Positions 17,379 to 24,180 of a DNA stretch of 64,000 nt are shown in pieces. Position 1 is the first letter of the stretch. Each line of letters starts with the position of its first letter. Source of the stretch: Rhabdaerophilum sp. SD176 (GTDB lineage Bacteria; Pseudomonadota; Alphaproteobacteria; Rhizobiales; Beijerinckiaceae); the NCBI RefSeq assembly GCF_030143245.1, contig NZ_JARJNS010000004.1, forward strand, positions 434,001 through 498,000, written 5' to 3'. A program made the translations under genes and the position numbers. A model generated the notes under the pieces. It worked only from the letters and a program-made list of their open reading frames with translations, was not told where the DNA came from and did not search any database.

Positions 17379-17854
17379 TGCAGCCCTTCAACCCGGCACG
17401 CGCCTTGGCGGACGGGTCTTAGCGCTTTGTATTACTATGTCCACATTTAAGAACTGGCTGGCTGCTGATGGGTATAGCCCTGTGGCGGCATCAGCCGCCA
17501 GCACTCAGAAACCTGCTCGGGACAGAAAAGATGTTGGCTCCTCGAGCTGTCGAGCCACATTCTCATGAAATCAACGGCTTAACCCGATTTTGCGGGATGC
17601 GTTCGCTCACTGAAATCGATAGCGAATTTCCGCATTTCCCCACGCGAATATCCAAGTAAATCCGCTTTAAGGGCCGTGGAGATATCCTCGAAACGCGGGT
17701 TGCCGCGTCATCGGAGATCATCCGCCCGCGACCGCCCCAGAGCCTTTTCGGCACCATCACCCCCAATCCCGATCGCTCGGCCTCTTAACCAACCCGCTTA
17801 ACCGGGCGTACAGAGGTTTCGAACAATCTAGGCCAGCTCCCGGTAGGAGGCCTG
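17379..17854. other. Intergenic region with repeat copy D
   Basis: A 476-base gap between divergently transcribed genes. It holds the YqaA promoter side, repeat copy D (17534-17690) and the leader of the ABC transporter with TAGGAGG just before its ATG. Confidence 0.6.
17534..17690 (+). repeat. tRNA-Asn-tailed intergenic repeat, copy D
   Basis: Begins TTGGCTCCTCGAGCTG, 16 bases identical to the tRNA-Asn 3' end region at 20388-20403 (complement strand, including CCA). It continues through CCCGATTTTGCGGG, AATCGATAGCGAATTTCCGC, CCCCACGCGAATATC, AATCCGCTTTAAG and ends less conserved near 17690. Same orientation as the other three. Confidence 0.88.
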
Positions 17855-18637
17855 ATGCCATCCGCGCTGTCTGTTCGCGGCCTTGTCAAGCGCTTCGGCG
17901 CCCAATCCGCTGTCGATCATCTCGATCTTTCGATCCGGGAGGGGGAGTTCTACGCGCTGCTTGGCCCCAATGGCGCGGGCAAGACGACGACGCTCCGCAT
18001 CGTCGCTGGCCTGCTGTCGCCGGATTCGGGTGCGGTCGAGGTCTTCGGCATCGATCGGCTACGCGATCCGCTCGCCGCCAAGCAGGTGATGGCTTGGGTG
18101 CCGGACGAGCCGACGGTCTATGACAAGCTGACGCCAGCCGAATATCTCGCCTTCGTCGCCGCGCTCTGGGGGATCGATGGGGCGGCCGCGCGGCGGCGCG
18201 CCGATGAACTGATGCAGCGCCTCGAGTTGACGCCGGTGGCCGATCAGCGCTGCGAAGGCTTCTCGCGCGGCATGAAGCAGAAGGTGGCGCTCGCCGGCGC
18301 GCTGATCCACCAGCCCCGGCTCCTGATCCTCGACGAGCCGCTCACCGGTCTCGACGCGGCAATGGCGCGCGTCGTCAAGGATATCCTTGGCGAATGCACG
18401 GCGGAAGGCGCGACAATCATCCTGACGACGCATATCCTGGAAGTCGCTGAGCGCATGGCAGACCGGATCGGCATCATCCGCCGGGGCCGGCTCGTCGCCG
18501 AAGGGACGATGGGGGAATTGCGTCAACGCTTCGAGCGCGCCGACGGCACGCTCGAGGAGGTGTTCCTCGATGTGGTCGCAGAGGGACAAGAGACCCGCGG
18601 ACAGGACTCCGACGGACAGGGTATGGCCGCCGCATGA
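17855..18637 (+). CDS. ABC transporter ATP-binding protein
   Basis: A 260-residue ABC ATPase of the exporter (CcmA/ABC-2-like) class. Walker A GPNGAGKTT (37-45), the signature region GFSRGMKQKVALAGAL, Walker B LLILDEPLTGLD and the switch histidine in TTHILEVAE are all present. The strong RBS TAGGAGG supports the start. Its stop overlaps the permease start (ATGA). The C-terminus is a polar tail (GQETRGQDSDGQG). It powers the permease encoded next; the cargo is unknown. Confidence 0.94.
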   Translation: MPSALSVRGLVKRFGAQSAVDHLDLSIREGEFYALLGPNGAGKTTTLRIVAGLLSPDSGAVEVFGIDRLRDPLAAKQVMAWVPDEPTVYDKLTPAEYLAFVAALWGIDGAAARRRADELMQRLELTPVADQRCEGFSRGMKQKVALAGALIHQPRLLILDEPLTGLDAAMARVVKDILGECTAEGATIILTTHILEVAERMADRIGIIRRGRLVAEGTMGELRQRFERADGTLEEVFLDVVAEGQETRGQDSDGQGMAAA

Positions 18638-20145
18638 GCGCCTCCCTCGGATTGCCGATCAGGACAGTGCTGGCGCATGAGGTGCGCCTTGCGCTCCGCA
18701 GGTTCACGAGCCGATCGGGAGGCGGCGGCCTGCGCAATATCGCTTTCGCATTGGTGGTTGCCGCGATGATTGCCGGAGCGCATGGGCTCGCGGCCGTCAT
18801 GATGCCCATGGCGCCGCTCTCCCACGCCAGCGAGGCCGATCTCGCTGCCTTGGCACCCATGCTGATCTTCGCCGGCATGATCTTGGTTGCGGCCGCCATC
18901 GATTCCGCAGTGCATGCGCTTCACCAGCGTGCCGATTATGATCTCCTGTTTTCGGCGCCATTGCCGCCACGGATGATCTTCCTCATCCGCGCGCTCAATG
19001 TGGCTTTGGTGACATTTACGAGAGTGCTGCTCTACAGCGCGCCGCTGATCAACGTCATGGTCTGGCGGCATGGCAATCACTTTCTTGCCGGTTACGGCGT
19101 GCTGCTGGCCATGGCCATGATCGCGACCTGCATCGCCATCGCCATCATCCTGCTGCTGATGGCGCTGGGTAGCACAAATCGCATCCGCATTCTGGCCCAG
19201 GCTTTCTCGGCCATGGCCGCGCTTTCGGCGGTTTTCATGCTTCAGCGGCGCGTTTTATTGCCGGTGGAGGTCAATGAGCTGATCGACGCGGCCTTCAGCG
19301 GCGGCCTGCCCATCTGGCTGGAGATGCCTACACGCGCGGCGTTGGGCGATCCGGGCGCGCTGGCCGTCACGCTTGTCGCAGGCGTGGCGTTGTCGGCGCT
19401 GGCGCTTTCGCTTCTGGCGGAGCCTTTCGTCAAGGCTGCGGTCAAAATGGCCGGTAGCGCCGTTGCGGCGCCCCGCGGCCGTGTCGCCAAAGGAAATGCG
19501 CGGTTCGGGCGCAGCCCTCTCGGCGCACTTTTCTGGAAGGAGCGCCAGCTCGTGCTGCGCGATCCCTCGGCGATCTCGCAGGTGCTGATGCCCTGTCTGT
19601 TCCTCCTGCCAGTGGGGCTGAGCGCCTTCCAGAACGCCAGGTCGGGCAATGTCGATTTTGCGACGCTTGTTGCCGTCGTGATCATCACGACGGGGCAGAT
19701 CGCCGGCGGCCTCACCTTTGTGGCGATGGCTGCCGATGATGCCGGCGATATGGTCACGGCCGCCCCTGTGGATGAGAAGACGCAAATCCGCGCCAAACTC
19801 GCGGCCGTCGCCAGCCTCGCCAGCAGCATTGCGATGGTTCCGCTGCTCCTGATCGCCTGGGCGAACCGGCCCGCTGCCGCCATTGCCGTTATCGGCATTG
19901 TGCTCGCCGTGGCCACCGGCATTCTGGTCAACCTCTGGCATCAGCCCATTGACGGCTCCCGTCATCGGATGCGCCGGCGGGGCTCAGGCTCGGCGCAGGT
20001 GGCGCTGATGGAAATCGCTGTCCTGCTGATGATAGGCCTCGCGGGCTGGCTCGTCATCAGCGGCTATGTCGAAGTGGCACCTGTGCCGCTGATCGTTGCC
20101 GCTCTGCTAATGGGCTTGCTTGGCGCGACGCGGAAGCGGGTCTAG
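18634..20145 (+). CDS. ABC transporter permease (ABC-2-like exporter)
   Basis: A 503-residue membrane protein with roughly ten to twelve hydrophobic segments, starting within the last codon of the ATPase gene. It lacks a solute-binding partner, so export is likely. The family looks like the large two-gene exporter permeases in which each half has six helices; the polar central stretch RFGRSPLGALFWKERQLVLRDPS (about 290-312) is typical. Substrate unknown. It ends 244 bases before the tRNA-Asn 3' end. Confidence 0.85.
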   Translation: MSASLGLPIRTVLAHEVRLALRRFTSRSGGGGLRNIAFALVVAAMIAGAHGLAAVMMPMAPLSHASEADLAALAPMLIFAGMILVAAAIDSAVHALHQRADYDLLFSAPLPPRMIFLIRALNVALVTFTRVLLYSAPLINVMVWRHGNHFLAGYGVLLAMAMIATCIAIAIILLLMALGSTNRIRILAQAFSAMAALSAVFMLQRRVLLPVEVNELIDAAFSGGLPIWLEMPTRAALGDPGALAVTLVAGVALSALALSLLAEPFVKAAVKMAGSAVAAPRGRVAKGNARFGRSPLGALFWKERQLVLRDPSAISQVLMPCLFLLPVGLSAFQNARSGNVDFATLVAVVIITTGQIAGGLTFVAMAADDAGDMVTAAPVDEKTQIRAKLAAVASLASSIAMVPLLLIAWANRPAAAIAVIGIVLAVATGILVNLWHQPIDGSRHRMRRRGSGSAQVALMEIAVLLMIGLAGWLVISGYVEVAPVPLIVAALLMGLLGATRKRV

Positions 20146-20388
20146 CCGATCGGCCCTGTCTCGCGCCGCACCACCTCGCTGGGCGAGATGCCGTAACGGT
20201 CGTGCAAGGCCGGATCGTTTAACGGGGATCCCCGATCAGCAGCAGGGCAGGCGCGGAGCCGACGCCGCATATCCGCGATTCAGCACGATTGCTCGTCCGA
20301 GTTGGTGACGTCACGACTGACCATGCGTCACCCCTGACCAGTGGCATGCTTGCGCGGCCGGAGGCTTTGAAAAAAAGCGGGAAAAGTT

Positions 20389-20464
20389 TGGCTCCTCGAG
20401 CTGGACTCGAACCAGCGACCATTCGATTAACAGTCGAACGCTCTACCAACTGAGCTATCGAGGA
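20389..20464 (-). tRNA. tRNA-Asn (GUU)
   Basis: A cloverleaf on the minus strand. 7-bp acceptor TCCTCGA/TCGAGGA, D-arm GCTCAGTTGGTAGAGC, anticodon loop CTGTTAA (GTT), T-arm CTGGTTCGAGTCCAG, discriminator G and an encoded CCA at 20389-20391. Its 3' end faces left, towards the four repeats that copy that end. tRNA 3' ends are standard integration sites. Confidence 0.97.
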
Positions 20465-20643
20465 ATGAGGCGTGCCGTGTAGCAAAATCCGCAGGGAACG
20501 CAAACCTGTTTTCGCGCGGTCCCCCTAAAATTTTCTGAACGCAGGCCCTGTGCCGGAAGCAGGGCGCAAAATTCATTGTAACGCACGCCCCGCCGCTTGC
20601 TTCGGGCAGGCAACTAGGGTTATAGCCGCTCCTCTTCCCGCGA

Positions 20644-20717
20644 GGCCTCGTGGCGGAGTGGTTACGCAGAGGACTGCAAATCCTTGTACGGGGGTTCGAT
20701 TCCCTCCGAGGCCTCCA
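20644..20717 (+). tRNA. tRNA-Cys (GCA)
   Basis: Acceptor GGCCTCG/CGAGGCC, anticodon loop CTGCAAA (GCA), T-arm GGGGGTTCGATTCCCTC, discriminator T (U in the tRNA, characteristic of tRNA-Cys) and encoded CCA. 74 bases. Confidence 0.97.
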
Positions 20718-20921
20718 ATTTTCCCGTCACGTTCTGGATAGGTGCACCGGCCGATCGCGGCCCGCTTCTGCGCGCGCTGGTCCGCCGCATGCAACGGGCG
20801 GTCTCCGACCCTCGCCCGGGGGCCTTCCGCGATGCTCGAGATGGCTTGCTTTCGCTCCGCGTCTCGCGCAAAAGCGCGGGAGTGGTGCCGCAATACGGCG
20901 ATGGATTCCCGGGGGGCTGAA

Positions 20922-21596
20922 ATGGACGAGATGCGCAACGCCCGTCGTGTCATGGTGGACAACCAGATCCGGACTTTCGACGTGACGGATCCGGCTGTCC
21001 TGCTCGCATTCGAGACGGTGCCGCGGGAAATGTTCGTCTCCTCGGCCGATCGCCGGATCGCCTATTCCGATCGCCCGCTGCAGGTCGGGGCCGGGCTGGC
21101 CGCGCGGCCGATGCTGCCACCCCTGATCCTTGCCCGCATGCTGCAGGCGCTCGAGGCCCGTCCGGGCGAAAAGGCGCTCGATGTCCTCGGCGGAACCGGC
21201 TACGCCGCTGCGCTGCTGACCGCGATGGGGCTGGACGCGACGCTGCTCGAGGCCGAGGCCGGTCATCTCGAGGCGGCCGGCAAGGCCTTAGCCGCTGCCG
21301 GTGCTTCTGTTGCCCTGGCGCCGGCCATGCCGGGTCTGACGGCGAGCTCGGGCGTGGCGCTGCCGGCGAGCAGCTTTGACTGCATCCTCCTCAGCGGTGC
21401 GACGGAAGTTGAGCCGACGGGCCTGTTTCCGCTCCTTGCCGAAGGCGGGCGCCTCGCGGTCATCCTGCACGAGAACGGCGCTTCCCGTGCCATGCTCTAT
21501 GTCAAATCGGGTGAAACGATTGGCCGTCGACGGATCTTTGATGTCCAGGCGGCAGTCTTGCCGGGGTTTGACCGGAAGCCGGCTTTCGAATTCTGA
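20922..21596 (+). CDS. Protein-L-isoaspartate O-methyltransferase family protein
   Basis: A 224-residue SAM-dependent methyltransferase of the PCMT family, which in its typical form repairs isoaspartyl residues. The start at 20922 (MDEMRNARRVMVDNQIRT) matches the usual N-terminus of the alphaproteobacterial form; the open extension upstream runs back almost to tRNA-Cys and is not coding. The SAM motif is LDVLGGTGYAAALLTAMG (about 87-104), slightly altered from the common DVGTGSGY, so catalysis is not assured. In related genomes this gene precedes tolC, as here. Confidence 0.87.
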   Translation: MDEMRNARRVMVDNQIRTFDVTDPAVLLAFETVPREMFVSSADRRIAYSDRPLQVGAGLAARPMLPPLILARMLQALEARPGEKALDVLGGTGYAAALLTAMGLDATLLEAEAGHLEAAGKALAAAGASVALAPAMPGLTASSGVALPASSFDCILLSGATEVEPTGLFPLLAEGGRLAVILHENGASRAMLYVKSGETIGRRRIFDVQAAVLPGFDRKPAFEF

Positions 21597-21892
21597 AGCA
21601 AGCCTGGCGGGGCGGAGGCCCTGTTGCTGACGAACCCTGTCAATTAGTCAGCAGTGTTACCTTTTCGTCTCACCCACACGCTTTTCTGTTTGCCGCCTCG
21701 GGCCGCGGGTTAACCCGAGGTTTACATCCGCCCGGGTGCCGCTAGTAATCGTTCCGGTGGCGGAAATGCGGAGTCGAAAACGATGCACTTTCGTATCTGT
21801 GTCAGCGCGATGGCCCGGATGGGCTCTACCCGGTTGGCAGGCATACGCCTGCGCTCTGCTGGGCATGTGGTCGGTTTCTGGGTAGTTTGAGC

Positions 21893-23275
21893 ATGAAAAG
21901 TTCGGTTTTTCAAAGCGTTGCAACGGCGGCCCTTGTGGCCGGCAGTCTCGTTGTGGCCGCTCCGCTCCGCGCCCAGGATCTGAACGCAGCGCTGGCGCAT
22001 GCCTATATGGCAAACCCGGATCTCAACGCCCAGCGGGCCAATACACGCAGCGTCGATGAAGGGGTGCCCACGGCGAAGTCGGGCAATCGCCCGCGCATCA
22101 CCCTGCAGGGCGATGCCGGGTATACTGCCATCGACGGCAAATCCGGCGGCAACCGCTCGCAGACCGAACTGATGCCGCGCAGCGTCACGCTGTCAGCCAC
22201 CCAGACGATCTATAATGGCAACCGCACCTCCAATTCGATCCGCCAGGCGGAATCGAGCATTTTCGCCTCGCGCGAGACGCTGCGGAACACCGAACAGAAC
22301 ACGCTGCTCGACGGCGTCACGGCCTATATGAACGTGGTCCGCGACCAGGCGATCCTGCAACTCCGCCAGAACAACGTGAATGTTCTGAACGAGCAGGTCC
22401 GGCAGACGAAGGACCGCTTCAATGTTGGCGAAGTCACCCGGACAGACGTTGCCCAGGCCGAAGCGCGGCTCGCCGGCGCGCGGTCCGACCTCGCGGTCTC
22501 GCAGTCGAACCTGCGCGGCTCTGTGGCCCGGTTCAAGCAGATCATCGGGATGGAGCCCAAGCGGCTCGGCGCGGTAAAGCCCGTCGCGGCTGCCCGGCTT
22601 CCGAAGAACCAGGGCGAGGCGGTCAACCGCGCGATCAAGGATCACCCGGCGATTTCGGCCGCCCTGCATGGCGTCGATGCGCAGTCCCTTCAGGTGAAGA
22701 TCGTCGAAGGTGAACTTTACCCGACCGTCTCGCTCACCGGCTCGCTGGCGCGTCGCTATGATTCCAGCACGCAGGGTGACAGCCGCAATGTCGGCTCCGT
22801 GCTCGGCACGGTGTCGATCCCGATCTATGATGGCGGCTCGACCTATTCCCGAACCCGCGCGGCCAAGGAAACCCTCGGCGAGCGGCGGCTCCAGGTTGAT
22901 TCGGCCCGTGACCGCGTGATCCAGGCGGTGGTTGCTTCCTGGGCACTGATGGAAGCAACCGGCTTCCAGATCGAGGGCGCCAATGCGCAGGTGGCGGCGG
23001 CGGAAATCGCGCTGAACGGTGTCCGCGAGGAAGCCCGCGTCGGCCAGCGGACCACGCTGGACGTGCTGAATGCCCAGCAGGAACTGCTGAATGCCCGGGT
23101 TTCGCAGGTCACGGCCCAGCGCGACCGGGTTGTGGCCTCCTATGCCCTGCTCTCGGCAACGGGGCAGCTCTCGGCGCGGTCGCTCGGCCTCAAGGTCGCA
23201 ACCTATGACCCGAAGGTGCATTTCGAGCAGGTCAAGGACAGCTGGCTCGGCCTGCGTACGCCCAGCGGCGAGTGA
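21893..23275 (+). CDS. tolC: TolC family outer-membrane channel protein
   Basis: A 460-residue outer-membrane efflux duct for type I secretion and RND pumps. A signal peptide (MKSSVFQSVATAALVAG, cleaved near APLRAQ) is followed by two OEP repeats with long amphipathic helices (YMANPDLNAQRANTRSVDEG, then a second cycle from about 250). The end repeat GQRTTLDVLNAQQELLNAR (about 385-403) is the TolC hallmark. I chose the ATG at 21893; a TTG at 21887 adds two residues. A GC-rich hairpin (CCGGCC GCAA GGCCGG, 23283-23298) follows the stop but lacks a T run. Confidence 0.94.
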   Translation: MKSSVFQSVATAALVAGSLVVAAPLRAQDLNAALAHAYMANPDLNAQRANTRSVDEGVPTAKSGNRPRITLQGDAGYTAIDGKSGGNRSQTELMPRSVTLSATQTIYNGNRTSNSIRQAESSIFASRETLRNTEQNTLLDGVTAYMNVVRDQAILQLRQNNVNVLNEQVRQTKDRFNVGEVTRTDVAQAEARLAGARSDLAVSQSNLRGSVARFKQIIGMEPKRLGAVKPVAAARLPKNQGEAVNRAIKDHPAISAALHGVDAQSLQVKIVEGELYPTVSLTGSLARRYDSSTQGDSRNVGSVLGTVSIPIYDGGSTYSRTRAAKETLGERRLQVDSARDRVIQAVVASWALMEATGFQIEGANAQVAAAEIALNGVREEARVGQRTTLDVLNAQQELLNARVSQVTAQRDRVVASYALLSATGQLSARSLGLKVATYDPKVHFEQVKDSWLGLRTPSGE

Positions 23276-23460
23276 TGTCCCGCCGGCCGCAAGGCCGGTA
23301 TCCGGGTTGTCCCCATCCAAGCGCAACTGCCTGACAACGCTGGCTTGATCACAAGGCTGGCGCTGCCATACTCGTGCTTATCCGATGTGATTCTGGAGGG
23401 CGCGGTGCCCTCGGAACGCAGCCCGGACAGCCTTGTATTCCCAAAGATGGAGCGTCTGTC

Positions 23461-24036
23461 ATGTCCTCGAAATCCGCTTCCCTGCCGGAGAACCGGGACG
23501 AAAACGAACCGTCGATGGAAGAAATCCTGGCGTCCATCCGCAAGATCATCGCGGATGACAGCCTCGGGATGAAGAAGGACGAACCGGTCCAGAAAAAGTC
23601 GGCCGCCAAGAAGGAGCCGCCGGCGCCTGAGCCCAAGCCGGTCGTTGAGGAAGAGCCCGAAGTGCTCGATCTTGCCGAAGTGGCCAAGGTCGCCAGCGCG
23701 CCGCAGACGGTCGAGATCGAGCCGGAACCGGAGATGGAGCCCATGCCGGAAGTGATGTTCGAGCCCGCGCCTGTCATGCAGGAGCCGCCACGCGCTCCGA
23801 TCAACACGGTCGCTGCCCTTGAGGAGCGGATCGTCTCAGACAATACGGGCGTGCTGGTCGGCCAGGCCTTCCAGACCCTGGCCCGCCATACGGCCATGCC
23901 AGCCATCGGCCGTTCAATCGAGGATGTCGTTGTCGAGATCCTCCGTCCCATGCTGCGCGACTGGATGGACCAGCATCTGCCGGGCATCGTCGAGAAGATG
24001 GTCAAGGCCGAGATCGAGCGCGTCGCCCGCGGCTGA
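23461..24036 (+). CDS. popZ: PopZ-like (DUF2497) polar organizing protein
   Basis: A 191-residue cytosolic protein with the conserved N-terminal motif EPSMEEILASIRKIIADD (about 16-33), a proline- and glutamate-rich disordered middle (about 40-110) and a conserved helical C-terminus (LARHTAMPAIGRSIEDVVVEILRPML then MVKAEIERVARG). This architecture is that of PopZ, which self-assembles at the cell pole and tethers the chromosome origin through ParB in Caulobacter and rhizobia. Position between tolC and valS is conserved in Hyphomicrobiales. A strong terminator follows at 24111. Confidence 0.85.
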   Translation: MSSKSASLPENRDENEPSMEEILASIRKIIADDSLGMKKDEPVQKKSAAKKEPPAPEPKPVVEEEPEVLDLAEVAKVASAPQTVEIEPEPEMEPMPEVMFEPAPVMQEPPRAPINTVAALEERIVSDNTGVLVGQAFQTLARHTAMPAIGRSIEDVVVEILRPMLRDWMDQHLPGIVEKMVKAEIERVARG

Positions 24037-24110
24037 GGGGCGCCAGCCCCGTCGCGCCGGCATGCGGGAGCTTGAACCCGCGGCAGCATCGAATTACAGG
24101 AACCAGAGAC

Positions 24111-24135
24111 AAGGGCGCGAACCGGCGCCCTTTTT
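24111..24135 (+). terminator. Rho-independent terminator after popZ
   Basis: GGGCGC (24113-24118) pairs with GCGCCC (24125-24130) around GAACCG and is followed by TTTTT, with AA on the 5' side extending the stem. Confidence 0.85.
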
Positions 24136-24180
24136 CAATGGCCCGTCCCCCGGGATGTGGACCGCAGCCGGTGATGGACG

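Noticed and set aside
5776-17690. Integron attC sites as an explanation for the four repeats
   Set aside because: Copies lack the attC core sites and are not one per gene in a contiguous array; no integron integrase is present.
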